NCBI GenBank assembly: GCA_030220185.1
Contig: JASPKZ010003844.1
Location: forward strand, 2,740,501-2,804,500
Direction of reading: 5' to 3'
Length of the DNA stretch: 64,000 nucleotides
Source of the DNA: Diploptera punctata
Taxonomy: Eukaryota > Arthropoda > Insecta > Blattodea > Blaberidae
The notes below the pieces were generated by a model, which saw nothing but the letters and a program-made list of their open reading frames with translations, did not search any database and was not told the origin of the DNA. How positions within the stretch are numbered: position 1 is the first letter of the stretch; each line of letters starts with the position of its first letter. The position numbers and the translations under genes were made by a program. Shown here one piece after another: positions 42,005-52,915 of the stretch.

Positions 42005-42500
42005 ATTCCTTGGAACATTAAAAAAAAAGTTTCAATAACATTTTAGTGACAAATACTTTTCTTTAAAAACACATTTTCCCCTAAACTTTAAATGCCACCA
42101 AACGTCATAAGTATTTGCCTTGCATGTTTAACATTTATTTAGATGATAAAGGCGAACAATAGGAATGTTTTGTTCCTTTGCAATTTTGAAATAAAATTGA
42201 TGGTTTTCGTGCAAGTAAATTAAACTTTTGACTCCTGGAATATTGAAAGCGGGGTGGGGGGGGGGTTCAATAATATTTTGGTGACAAATAAATAATACTT
42301 TTCTTCTAAAATATGTTTTCCCCTAAAATTTAAGTTTCAACTAACTTTATAAGCATTTGTTGTACGGGTCTAAATTTACTTAGACAATTAAAAGGGAAGA
42401 ATGGGAATGTTTTGTTCCTTTGCAGTTTTAAAATAAAGTTAATAGTTTTCGTGCAAATAAAATTAAACTTCTGATTTTTGGAACATCGAAAGCGAAGTGT
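42005..42500 (+). repeat. Tandem dimer, about 245-bp units
   Basis: acaaatacttttctt ... cattttcccctaaa (first unit) recurs about 249 bp on with substitutions; ggaatgttttgttcctttgc occurs in both. A G-run (ggggtgggggggggg) marks the junction near 42255. Function unknown. Confidence 0.75.
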
Positions 42501-42949
42501 TGCAACATCGCGCCCTCCCCCACTACAGGCAAACCGTAGTTCTCATATTATTGTTCCTAGTTAGAAGCAAGCGGTCTATTAGTGCGTATTTACGTTCGAG
42601 AAAAGGATTTGGCCCTAATTTGTGTATTCAGTTTTGTTTTTTATTTTAATTTAATGCATTAATTTTAATAACACAAAACAGGAATATCTTGACACGATTC
42701 TTATTTACGGGGAATCGCATTGCAATAGCCATGAAGCTATGCAATTGTACGATGTGCGATTTTATTCCAAATGCACGGATGTTTGTTACAGTATGTTAGT
42801 GTATTCGTGAAACAGGAAGTGTAATTGTAATACCAGGGTGTCGAAATCGTGTTGTTTTAGATTTGATGAAATTGTAAATAAGGAAGAAGATATTTTGAAT
42901 CTTGTGGAGAAAAGTCCAGGTCGACAGCAGCCATGATATTGCATTGCAT

Positions 42950-43730
42950 TGGCGCGAGGTTGGTATGTCGTATCTCGTAGATTGTTTTACGAACTTTGAA
43001 ATTTAGTTACTGCGATCCTATCACCTATAACGCGTTCAGTGTCTGTTATCTACTGATTTTTATCCACGTGTGCCTTTTGTGAATTGCTGTATAATCAGTG
43101 TTCGCTGGACATACATTTTCTTGTGACGGACGAAGCCTGTTTCACGCGACAGGGAATTACGAACGTTCATAATATGCACACGTATGCACTTGAGAATCCT
43201 CATACGATAAGATAAACACATTTTCAGCAGAGATCTTCAAAGTATGGGCTCGTATAAAATGGAATTTTCTTATTGGACAATTACTCCTTCCACCTTGACT
43301 GACAGGCCACAGTATAATTTATTCAATCTCTTGGAAGAAGTTTCCCTTCAGGCAAGAACACGTAGGCCTATGTGGTTTCTTCATTATGGAACACTTGCTC
43401 ATATTACCCATACAATGCTTAGGCATTTAAGCCGAAAATTTCCAAATCGTGGATTGGTCGTTTTGGGCCCATACAATGGTCTGACTTAAACCCCGTATAC
43501 TTCTATTTATGGAGTGATATGAAAAGTAAAGTGTGCATGGATCAAATACGAACTATAGAAGATCTTCGCCAGCATATATTGCAAACAGTTGAGATCAGAA
43601 ACAAACACAGTGTATTTGCAAGAGTTAGTGAAACTTGGAAAAGGAGAGTCGGAGCTTGTGTCCGAGACAAGGTTCCCATTTCAACATTTCCTGTGAACAA
43701 AATGTTTCATGGCAGATCAAAACGTAAGTT
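42950..43730 (+). pseudogene. Mariner-like transposase, C-terminal two thirds, decayed
   Basis: Frames in order: FLVTDEACFTRQGI (first catalytic Asp, about 43115) with NVHNMHTYALENPH, then TDRPQYNLFNLLEE, MWFLHYGTLAHIT (the HDGAPAH position, second Asp changed to Tyr), KFPNRG, and MKSKVCMDQIRTIEDLRQ to SETWKRRVGACVRD. Frameshifts near 43240 and 43490. The Tyr replacement and the frameshifts make it inactive. Family: DDE transposases of the mariner type common in insects. Confidence 0.78.
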
Positions 43731-44090
43731 AATAAGCTTTCAGTCAATTCCGAACCTAGCTATTATGTTGATTGTCAATTACAATTTTGTCGTTTTATTT
43801 AGATTCATTGGTTACATTTATTTTAAACTGTCACATTTTCGAATATAAAGTGATCTTAGTCAATTTACATATCAGGTCAGGATGGTTAGGTCGCCTTCAT
43901 ACTGTGCGAGTTACAGTGACTGTGTTTACATATCAAGACACCTGTTTATCACATGGATCAAACTAATCTCGTGCGGTGTTGCGACATTGCACAAAAGTTG
44001 CTCGTAATTATTTCATTAACCGTGGAGTTATCCATAAAATGAATGAGAGAAGATGTGTTTGTTTTATTGTAATTTAACACCTCCTTTATA

Positions 44091-44415
44091 CAGAGTGTTC
44101 AGAAATTCACTTTACAAAATTCTAGGGCTAGTAGAGGGGACTTAGTAGAACATATTTTGAATAGGAACCCATGTTCGGAAACGTACCGTTTCCTTGCTAC
44201 AGCCATTAAAATGTGTCGGATTTGCCGGTGTTGTTTTGCAACCGGATAGGCAGTACATGTCGTCAGAAGAGCACTATGTCAATTGAGGTGTGACGTAAGG
44301 AACAGAATTAAACGACGTTTGACTAATTTCAGAAGAAAGTCAAATTTATTTGGTAACAATACCAAAGAAGAAAAAACACTTCCATTGAACACATAAACAC
44401 TTCTGTCAACAGTGG

Positions 44416-44459
<44 letters not shown>

Positions 44460-44825
44460 TGCAAACATACATATGTGTTTCTCTCTTCTGCACTGGATGT
44501 GTCACATACTAATCTGCTCACTTACAACAGAGCCTCGATGTGACGACCACCAATGTCGTTGCAAATTTTGTAGCGATGAATCATGTTCTGGTACACTTGT
44601 TCCATCACACCTAGTGCCCCGTTAATTTCTTGTGCAGCGACCATAATTACTGATGTCATGTACTGCCTATCCGGTTGCAAAACAACACCAGCAAATCCGA
44701 CACATTGTAATGGCTGTAGAACGGAAATGGTACGTTTCCGGACATGGATTCCTATTAAAAACATTGTCTACTAAGTCTCCTCTATTAGGCCTAGAAGTTT
44801 GTAATATGAAATTCCGAACATCCTG
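44091..44825 (-). mobile_element. Mariner-type element with 190-bp arms, internally deleted
   Basis: Ends cagagtgttcagaaattc and gaaattccgaacatcctg, flanked by TA. The arms are alike for about 190 bp (aatccgacacattttaatgg, gttttgcaaccggatagg). The minus strand encodes VAAQEINGALGVMEQVYQ and ICNDIGGRHIEALL with a stop, the C-terminus of a mariner transposase. A (TA)n run lies at 44418-44453. Confidence 0.8.
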
Positions 44826-45054
44826 TATCACTTCCTTTCTATAGAATTCAGATTTGGTTCTGTGCCTAGCCTTTCTGAATGAATAAATAAAAGCCAATGA
44901 TTTAAAATACAGCTGGTAAAAATGGAAGTGGCCAGTGTCTTCAAAACATGGTTCTTTCGAATGTTTTTGAAAAAGGCAATATTACACATTGTTGGACCTC
45001 TGTCTGAGAAGCCCTGATATATATTGTTATACTGGAATATTTCTGTGTGTTAGT

Positions 45055-45130
45055 ATTGTAACTTAGTGGTAATGTTGTGGACCGATGTTCATGAGGTTGT
45101 AAGTTCAAAACCAACTAGGTGTTCTTTTTT
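45055..45130 (+). other. Worn tRNA-like stretch
   Basis: cttagtggtaatgttgtgg with gtaagttcaaaaccaac and a following T run has tRNA-like A and B boxes but no good cloverleaf. Confidence 0.35.
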
Positions 45131-45443
45131 TTCTCATGAAAGGTATATACCATAATTACGTTACTGGAAGAATGTTTTAGTAATTAACATCCGTTCATGA
45201 ATTTAATATGCAATGATCTTATCAATATTTATTTTCACATTATGGCCGTGAATAAAAATAAATATTTCATTCTCAGCAAATTTGCAAATAGTAATTACTT
45301 ATTTTACAAATTCACACTGTGTGGTATATATATATATATATATATATTTAGGTAAAATTATATGTAGTATGTTGGTTATTAAAGTGTAAATTATGAAATA
45401 TTTACCAACGAGGTCCGTCTCTTCAACTTTATTAGTTATTTAT

Positions 45444-45480
45444 CTATAGCACTTTTGGAACTAGTCCCATCATCAGCAGG
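45444..45480 (-). ncRNA. Hammerhead motif, left arm
   Basis: CTG, core CTGATGA, stem II TGGGA/TTCCA, AAAA in place of GAAA, GTGC, TA. G12 mutated to A, likely inactive. Confidence 0.5.
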
Positions 45481-45488
45481 ATTCAAAA

Positions 45489-45524
45489 CTGCTGATGATG
45501 GGACTAGTCCCAAAAGCGCTACAG
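45489..45524 (+). ncRNA. Hammerhead motif, right arm
   Basis: CTG, core CTGATGA, stem II TGGGA/TCCCA with loop CTAG, AAAA in place of GAAA, palindrome GCGC, triplet CTA, CAG pairing with CTG. As in the left arm, G12 is A. Confidence 0.55.
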
Positions 45525-45787
45525 ATAAATAACTAATAAAGTTGAGGAGACGGAACTTGTAGGTAAATATTTCATCATTTTATACTTTAATTTTGAATAA
45601 TACCTCAATGGAACGTATCATGAATCTTATAAAAGTTGGTTATTAAAAAAAATAAAATTTGTAATAATGTCCAACATAAAGGACACGGCTTGAAAGGGTT
45701 AAAGCACACTTTATGTTCCTAAAACTACATTTTCAGAGCTAAAAATCTGTGATCTTACGATAATATAAGAGTACTTTATGCACATAC

Positions 45788-46012
45788 TATGAACATATGA
45801 TGTAGATAAGTATGCTGAAGTAATAACATCATAGTTTGTGTGTTATTCCATGCTACAATTTCTGTTTCTTCATCGTTGCTGGAAGATGTTTTTAAAATAG
45901 TTGAGAATTTGTTGTGTTCATGAACATTTGATTTATTTTTCATCTGAAGTTGACTGCCAGAAAGAAGGTTACTAAATTCATTATTCTGATATTCAATAAA
46001 ATGAACAGATTC
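45788..46012 (-). CDS. ANKMY1-like gene, N-terminal region exon
   Basis: Acceptor gttgttttatttcag, donor ATA|GTATGT, 75 codons, phase 0 at both ends and so compatible with 53536-53787 and 38216-38407. Protein ESVHFIEYQNNEFSNLLS, polar middle LKTSSSNDEETE, then IVAWNNTQTMMLLLQHTY. No repeat motif; I assign it to the gene by strand, phase, splice sites and coding look. Confidence 0.68.
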
Positions 46013-46113
46013 CTGAAATAAAACAACCAGATTATATATTGTCATTATTTAACAAGAATATTGAATAATTAAGACATTTTGTCTGTACGTTCTTACCTCT
46101 TATGGTTGTTTTT

Positions 46114-46156
46114 GTCGAACATATGTTTCAAGGCTTCTGAGCCCCATCGTCAGTGA
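46114..46156 (-). ncRNA. Hammerhead motif, left arm
   Basis: Core CTGACGA, stem II GGGGC/GCCTT, GAAA, palindrome ACATATGT, triplet GTT. Core intact; the first stem I pair (A opposite C) is broken. Confidence 0.55.
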
Positions 46157-46526
46157 TTACAGACAATTTTCTCACGTTGTTGGCCCTGATTCTTGATTCC
46201 TGCTCTCTCTGCCTCTGGTCCAATGAATTTACTAATGAGGTTCCTTTCTCTGGGAATTTCAAAATACATAATTCTTTTCTTGTTCTGACCACATGTTCGG
46301 TCAGAAAATCACAAAATAGATGTAAACACAAAATTATTAAAACAGTTAGAAAACAAAAATGAACTCACCATATGGGAAAAAAATCTGCATACAGAAGAAC
46401 AAGGGAAGAATTATGAATTTTGAAATTCTCGGAGAAAGGAACCTCATTAGTAAATTCATTGGACCAGAGGCAGAGAGAGCAGGAATCAAGAATCAGGGCC
46501 AACAACTTGAGAAAATTCAGTCTGTA

Positions 46527-46571
46527 ATCGTTGACGATGGGGCTCAGAAGCCTTGAAACATATTGTTCGAC
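46527..46571 (+). ncRNA. Hammerhead motif, right arm
   Basis: TCG, core TTGACGA (C3 changed to T), stem II GGGGC/GCCTT, GAAA, ACATATTGT, triplet GTT, CGA pairing with TCG. Complementary damage to the left arm, so both come from one intact ancestor. Confidence 0.5.
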
Positions 46572-46804
46572 AAAAACAACCATAAGAGGTAAGAATGTAC
46601 AGACAAAATGTATTAATTACACTGAGCAACAAAAAATAAACTTTTTTTTTATCTCAGAAAGAAAAATATTTGATTCTAATAGTATTTTTTCTCCTGACTT
46701 CAAATATAATATTGGTTTTTATCCATCACGCAAGGTTTCCGAGAGACAACACTTTAATATTTTCTACATGCATAACTACACAATATTCGAACATTCAGAC
46801 TTAC

Positions 46805-46969
46805 CTAGAAAGTAAGAAATGACAATTTTCTGCTATATTTTGCCTGTGGAGCATCCCTCTTGATGGTCCAAAAATAATCGGCCAGCATATTAGGATTCCA
46901 TTTGCCTTGATATCTCTTTTCCATAGCTGAAATCTCCTGATGAAAGTGTTCCCCATGCTCATCACTCAC
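46805..46969 (-). pseudogene. Fragment of a dispersed arthropod repeat protein
   Basis: The minus strand reads VSDEHGEHFHQEISAMEK, RYQGKWNPNMLADYFW, TIKRDAPQAKYSRKLSF and a stop. This is the C-terminus of an uncharacterised protein (DEHGERFHQ... RYQGKW) that I know from memory as present in very many copies in arthropod genomes. No upstream part is visible. Confidence 0.65.
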
Positions 46970-46974
46970 ATTTT

Positions 46975-48220
46975 ACATTGGACAAATGGACGAAAAAAGT
47001 TTATTAAAAAATAATTATTTAAATCCATTAATTGAAATTGAAATAAAAAAAACTGTGGGTGATGGAGAAATTCCGAATACATATTTGAAAACATGATAAA
47101 AAACTGCAATAAGTACAACTATTGGTACTCATGAGACAAAAATTATGTTAACCAGTGTTATTAAACAAACCCCTTAATGTTACTTCCTATTGTATTTTTA
47201 AATAAAAAGAATATTGAAGTTCGGAATTCACAGCCAAATGCATCAGTAGTTCACCACTTCAGCTCTTATGAGCGAAACCTTTTAGTTTGGGAACCTCAAC
47301 TGTAAAAGCAGAGGGATGAAAGTTAAATCATGTAACCTCAGCTATAAAAGCAGAGGGGATGAATCTTAACTTATCAATCTCCTTATTCAGCATTTAGCCT
47401 GCCAAAGGTAAAATCTTGCTACTGTGGTCACAATATCCAGCAGTCTTACGCGGCATCTGGGACATGACCAAAACTCCCATCACTATCAGACCAGGTTGTA
47501 AAGCAAATGCCATAACATTTGTCAGAAAGTTACAGCTGTAGCCTCAATTCTGTGTTCAAACTGTTAGCTCACTGTGCAAATCACCGTTTTTAGATAGGAA
47601 CTGTTATACTTTCCAGCAATGGATTCTGTATGCAGGAATGGATTACAGATGGGGAGGAATATCGTTTTTTGTGTTTTAAACTCCACCCTCGATTACTTTT
47701 TTGATCATGGGTGAGATTTTTCTATTTTTTCTGTATATTTAATATTTCATTTGTTCAATAGATATTTCAGTTTCTGGAAAATTTAGAAAATAGCACTTAT
47801 ACTGGAACCTGTAACAAATCCTAGACATTTGTCATCCATTGACAGTTTGCCCACTTATTTCTACCAATGCTAGTACGTCCATTTCTTCTTCTTCTTCTGC
47901 CAAAAACACAGGTTTGGGTATCCATTTATTCTTCCTTACAATTTATCCATAGTAATGTTTTACACAGATATGGATAATTTGTACACTTCTTTTCTGTTCA
48001 ATATAAGCTCATACAGAAGAGTTTATGAATAACCAGTTCTCTGTTTATTTTTATCCTGTGGTAGCGAAGATATTGAAAACTGGACTTTACTGTTGCTGTT
48101 ATCGAGGAAATAGATGTGCAAAACTAATGTATAGAGGGTTAATCAAAATGTTTATATTCCATATTGTTTACAATAGAATAACTTCTATAATAAGTAGTGA
48201 ACATGACAATAATAATTGAA
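46975..48220. other. Intron sequence without recognised feature
   Basis: Short direct repeats (aactgtaaaagcagaggg, near 47300 and 47345) only. A plus frame at 48025-48219 has no motif. Confidence 0.45.
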
Positions 48221-48224
48221 CTTT

Positions 48225-49065
48225 TATAGGAATAAATCACTATGAGGTCTAATTTAAGATAAAATCAAATGTTTCATACCTCTCCTCATATTAATCTTCT
48301 AAGTAGATCGCGATTTCAAGACCATAGCAGTCCCATCTTCAGTACCGTCTTGATGATTGATGTTATGTCAATTGGGAGAACCACTTATTCTTCTTCCCTC
48401 TGTTGGTGGACCGATAAACCTCTGGATCAGGTCAGAATTTTCTTTGTTTTTCTGAACGTGGATTTTTTCCCAAACCGTGAGTTCCTTTTATTTATCTATT
48501 TGTTTAATTAGACTAGATTTTGATTCAATTAGATGAGCAGCTACTGCTGATTTTTCAACTTCTCCAGTTTTGACATTTCTAAGATGTTCTTTCACTCTTG
48601 TTTTCAATTTTTTTTATTTTTCCTATATAAATGTTGTCAGGGATTGTGACAACATTTATATAGGAAAAACAAAAAGAAATTTGAAAACAAGGCTGAAAAA
48701 AATCTTAGAAATGTCAAAAATGGAAAAGTGGAAAAGTCAGCAGTAGCTGCTCATGCTTGGTCCGAAGAACATCTAATTGAATCAAAAGCTAGTGTAATTA
48801 AACAAATAGATGAACAAAAGGAACTCACTGTTTGGGAAAAAATCCACATTCAGAAAAACAAAGAAATACTTATGAACTTCGAAATTCCCACAAATTCTGA
48901 CCTGATCCAGAGGTTTATCAGTCCACCAACAGAGGGAAGAAGAAGAAGAAGAAGTGGTTCTTCCGATCGACATAACATCAGTCATCAAGATGGGACCTCA
49001 ATGGTCTTGAAATTGCGATCTACTTAGAAGATTAATTATGAGGAGAGTATGAAACATTTGATTTT
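48225..49065. mobile_element. Penelope-like palindrome with GIY-YIG endonuclease parts
   Basis: The plus strand, from about 48640, encodes DCDNIYIGKTKRNLKTR (GIY-YIG second motif) and then 48728-49027 EKSAVAAHAWSEEHLIES, QKELTVWEKIHIQKNKEI, NFEIPTNSDLIQRFIS, RSGSSDRHNISHQDG. The minus strand at 48350-48640 holds the mirror version. The centre is at about 48641-48646. Boundaries actatgaggtctaattta and its inverse match 17940-18260. Confidence 0.8.
48303..48345 (-). ncRNA. Hammerhead motif, left arm
   Basis: GTA, core CTGAAGA, stem II GGGAC/GTCTT, GAAA, palindrome ATCGCGAT, triplet ATC, TAC pairing with GTA. All core bases intact. The right-arm copy (48985-49025) has lost the CTGA part (CATCAAGA). 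Confidence 0.65.
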
Positions 49066-49309
49066 ATCTTATGACAATAATAAATTAATTCATATCTAAC
49101 ATAATTTTTAAAATAAAAATTATATTGTGAAAAAAACAAAAAAAATTGTAACTAATTCAGACACTGATTCCCAAATGCCTGTTTTTAGAATACGGATCCA
49201 CATGTATAAGCTGAACAGAGTCAAAGTTGTCACTCTATTTTAACAATAAAAATACTTGCTGAAAGGATCTAAGTGAACCACATCAGCAATTATACATCAA
49301 GATCTGGAT

Positions 49310-49755
49310 GAAGTCTATGATATGAAGAAGTTCAAATTATTTTCAAATGTTGGTGTAGATATCATGATATAATTGTTATTGCGAATCACTATCATGTAGA
49401 GGATGCTTTAAAACTGTTAAGCATTCAAAGTCAAACTATAAAGTTTATGATGGAATCTAAAAATAACATACAAGTACCATTTTTATATCTGAATTTAACA
49501 AGAAATGAAGAGAAAAGTAAGAAAGAATTTGGAATATTCAGAGAGAAATCACACAGATAATTATATTAAAGCTTCGAGATTTAATCACATTGCTCACAAG
49601 AGACAGTTTTCAATAGTTTGACACATAGATTAGTAAACATAACCATGAACAGAGAGAATTATGATAAAGAAAAATAATATATGATAAACATAGTAATAGA
49701 GAATAGTTTGAATAAATCATGATATACAGGAAAAAAAGTAAATCAAATATTACCT
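49310..49755 (+). pseudogene. Penelope-like reverse transcriptase fragment
   Basis: FLYLNLTRNEEKSKKEFG, IFREKSHTDNYIKASRF and HIAHKRQFSIV match the FLDLTI...FxIYRKPTxTDxxIP...HK region at the end of the Penelope RT domain. Several stops. Not joined to a GIY-YIG part. Confidence 0.6.
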
Positions 49756-49815
49756 TTATGGCCTTGAGAAATATCTGGTAAAATAAAAGTATTTCAAGAA
49801 ATATTAAACTTAAAA

Positions 49816-49963
49816 TATTCAGAAGCAATACCATTATCAGTAGAATTCTTCCTGTCTTGTGAACATGTTTGCGAGATTTAAAACTCTCCGAAATTTTGTC
49901 AGAGACTGTGTCCGGCATTAGAAGCAATGTTAAATCTGCATTATTATATGGACCAGAAACTTG
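49816..49963 (-). CDS. Possible additional exon of the ANKMY1-like gene
   Basis: Minus strand, after ttgttaattaaccaag: SGPYNNADLTLLLMPDTV then SDKISESFKSRKHVHKTG to ILLIM, with donor ATG|GTATTG. The amino-acid mix looks coding and it lies between two accepted exons. However, with this acceptor it begins in phase 2 nt and would need another exon after 53536-53787, and the pyrimidine tract is poor. It could also be an alternative exon or chance. Confidence 0.35.
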
Positions 49964-50027
49964 GTTAATTAACAATAAAAAAGCAATAAAAGCTGCAAAC
50001 ATTAAAAATCAATTAAGTTATGTAGAT

Positions 50028-50765
50028 AGGAAATAACACTATGAGGTTTTTTAATATTGTTTATTTTTTATTATTTCACTCACCTCATACTTCATAATTC
50101 ATAGCAGACCCTGGGTTTCTTCACATATTTTGTGACATTCTCAATGCTGCGTCACGTTCACAACTGACGTCCAACGGCCTTCTATCCTGCAGACTGACCT
50201 CCGCGCCATCTGGTGGCCGACCGAAGAATTTCCAAATCAGTCCTCTTTCTTTATAACCGGGTATTTCAAAATTCATAGTTGTATTTTCATTCTTGCATAT
50301 GTAAATTTTTTCCCAAATTGTGAGTTCCTTCGGTTTTTCCAATTGTTTAAGTAATTTTGTTTTGGTTTCTATTCTATGTTTTTCTGACCAGGCATGTGCA
50401 GCTATTGCAGATTTTTCGGTTTCTCCATTTTTAACATTTCTGAGGTGTTCTTTTAATCTTGTATTTAGATTCCTTTTTGTTTTTCCTATGTATATCTTTT
50501 CACAATCTTTACAATTAATTTGATAAATTCCCGATTTTTTGCAGTTTTCAATCTTTTCTGCAAAAAATCGGGAATTTATCAAATTAATTGTAAAGATTGT
50601 GAAAAGATATACATAGGAAAAACAAAAAGGAATCTAAATACAAGATTAAAAGAACACCTCAGAAATGTTAAAAATGGAGAAACCGAAAAATCTGCAATAG
50701 CCTGGTCAGAAAAACCCAGGGTCTGCTATGAATTATGAAGTATGAGGTGAGTGAAATAATAAAAA
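50028..50765. mobile_element. Penelope-like palindrome with GIY-YIG endonuclease on both strands
   Basis: The minus frame 50121-50582 is the best-kept endonuclease in the window: SGIYQINCKDCEKIYIGK, TRLKEHLRNVKNGETEKS, AAHAWSEKHRIETKTK, LTIWEKIYICKNENTTM, NFEIPGYKERGLIWKFF. Both GIY and YIG halves and the Arg of RLKEH are present. The plus strand (50520-50738) repeats the N-terminal half up to EKSAIAWSEKPR, then jumps to the outer boundary, so the right half is internally deleted. Outer boundaries aataacactatgaggtttt and tatgaggtgagtg. Confidence 0.85.
50105..50155 (-). ncRNA. Variant hammerhead-like motif
   Basis: ATTGAGAATG, stem II TCAC/GTGA, GAAA, ACCC-A-GGGT, triplet GTC, then TGC pairing with GCA before the core. 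Both core strands are in place but CTGANGA reads TTGAGAA, as also in the arms at 3600-4625. Because the change is shared by all copies it may be a subfamily variant rather than random decay. Confidence 0.45.
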
Positions 50766-50849
50766 ATAAACAATATTAAAAATCAATGTTTGCATAGAAT
50801 ATTCAATTACACTAGCTCTAAAGTTGTAAGATTCCCTGTGAAAGTTAAA

Positions 50850-51145
50850 TAACCAAGATTTGTTGAATCACGCTGGTGAGGAGCCAGTTGAGGTGCAAAT
50901 TAGGAGAAGGAAATGGCGCTGGGTAGGCCACACTCTTATAAAAAAATCCTAACTCTGCTGAAAGATGTGTCCTTAATTAGAACCCTCGGGGAATCATAAA
51001 TAGAGGAGGATCACATGGTACCTGGAAGTAAACTGGCTATGACGAGGTGAAGAGGATAGGAAAACCCTGGAATGAAGTGAAAACTATTGCCAGTAATCAT
51101 GTTCACTGGAAAGCTTTTACTGATGCCCTGTGATTCTAATTGAAG
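50850..51145 (+). pseudogene. Non-LTR ORF2 C-terminal fragment
   Basis: VQIRRRKWRWVGHTLIKK, then after frameshifts EEDRKTLE...; a different non-LTR group (RRRKWRWIGHTLRK type). Ends at a TAAT-rich tail near 51170. Confidence 0.6.
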
Positions 51146-51149
51146 CTAC

Positions 51150-52825
51150 AGGATGATGTTGATAAATTAACATCATAATAATGGAAAATAAGTTCATAAT
51201 GTGCAATTTTTTCTACTTTCCTCTTCTTGTACAGTATTTTTCTATCATTTCATTGAAGTGTTAACTAAATTTTTATGTTTCATTTTTTATGGAATATTTT
51301 GGAATTTTACAACAGCTAAGAAATTGCACAGAATATAATGGTATTTTTTTATGATTAATAGCATACTGAAATATTTTGCACTAAAGGTAATTCTGTTACC
51401 TTCTCTTAATGCAAAACTTTTTTTATAAACAACATTGAATATTAATTAAAATCTGCATATTAATTTAGAGTCCAAGTGAATTATCATGTCACTATCTCAT
51501 ACTGAAAAATGAAAAATATATCACTTTGTTGATCCATTGGTCAAATTATCATCTTTGAATTTTGCAGGCAGTAGCAAAACTCTTTATAAGCCAATAGGAG
51601 ATAGATTCGGGTCATATGCAGCCAGCAAACGACCTCTTCAGACATTCTTTTTGACGGAATAATTTTTAGATACATTAATTCTAAAAGAATCAGCTCTTGG
51701 GAAAAGTCTAGATTGGCATCCAGATTATTCCTATCCTTGCTTATATATCAGAGGTACAAGGGTCTGACTGGCCAGTCATGTCTGAATTGTGGGTGAGTAA
51801 AAGTCACCTAAGTGTGAAGCCAAATAGATTTATTAAGTGAAGCTATTAGCTAGTGTGAAGAACTAAGTGATGAAATAAATTGTGAAAGAAGATACTCTTA
51901 CAGCAACAAATTATTTATGTGAACACAGTGAAATAGTGTGAAATAAATAAAGAAAATTTAAAGATTTTTGTGTAAACATTTGTGAAGTTAATTTCAATAA
52001 ACTCCGTCTCCGCATAAACACTGCTACCCATACGATAATATTTATGAATATATAATTTGATTGTTGATCATCAATATCATTATCTTCCTTTCATGTTATA
52101 GTCCTGAGGAAACTGTTACAAAATTTTTTCCAACCATCTCTTCTTATGTTGACCCAAATCTTCCATTTTGTTGGTATTTTAAAATTGTCTTCTAAGGAAT
52201 CTTAGCAATTGATGGTTCCATCCAGTTGTATCTCTTTATAGACTTGATAGCAATGTCATATCCCTCTGCCTACTTGTCGGCAAGAAAGAAGTAGACCTGT
52301 GATAGGGCTTCTGGACAAGCAGTGTATGTTGATGGAACATTTATACTGCTGAATCTCACTCTCCAAAGCTTGTTTGTTCAAAAACAGGCTAAGCTGCTTA
52401 AAAATGAGGTTGAGTTTAGGTAGGAGAGGTGAAAAATGAAATTCATTTCACTATCCTTATGCAATCCTAATTTGGTTATGTTCCTACAACCACGTCTTGG
52501 AAACAAAAAAAAAAAAAATTAGAGACCATAAGATAAATGATGAATTATAAACCAAAAAAAAAAGCAATAAAATGCTAAATAAAATACTGACATTACAATA
52601 TACTAACAATATCGTAACCAATTATAAATGGTTATCCTGTGAAAGTGCATTAATTTCAAAGCCAAAAAGTAATAGATGAGTAAGAACAGAAAGAGAAAAG
52701 TAATACCAAAGTTGTGTATGTAGTGAAATATAAGGAATCTGGAAATGCAACAAAAAATAGATTTTTATAAGAAAAAACATTTGTTAAAAAAGTTACTATT
52801 TACTATATTTTTTAAGTAATCAATT
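51150..52825. other. Intron sequence without recognised feature
   Basis: No frame longer than about 60 codons, no repeat recognised, poly(A) stretches at 52507 and 52554. Confidence 0.5.
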
Positions 52826-52829
52826 GAGT

Positions 52830-52915
52830 TGGTGTTTACTTGAAGAAAATCCATTACTTATTTAATTAAATAAAAATGAAACAGTTTTATTTGATTTTCA
52901 TATTTATTAATATGA
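52830..52915 (+). mobile_element. Single-arm remnant of the 19565-19895 element
   Basis: tcaattgagttggtgtttac and gttttatttgattttcat match 19565-19655; the hammerhead part is missing. Confidence 0.6.

Larger units (their letters stand above)
45390..45590. mobile_element. Penelope-type palindrome with two hammerheads
   Basis: Arms aggtccgtctcttcaacttt / aaagttgaggagacgga around the centre ttcaaaa (45483). Same family as 15790-16010. No coding left. Confidence 0.78.
46085..46605. mobile_element. Penelope-like palindrome with endonuclease tails and hammerheads
   Basis: Plus strand (46359-46556): NSPYGKKICIQKNKGRIM, NFEILGERNLISKFIG, PEAERAGIKNQGQQLEK. The minus strand (46128-46331) carries the mirror copy of the tail (KFPEKGTSLVNSLDQRQ). 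Boundaries cttacctcttatgg and ccataagaggtaag. One hammerhead per arm. Confidence 0.78.

Noticed and set aside
49610..50002. A 130-codon hydrophobic frame that looks like a membrane protein
   Set aside because: Only the first part looks coding and it ends at a possible donor; the hydrophobic part is AT-rich intron and overlaps a Penelope remnant.
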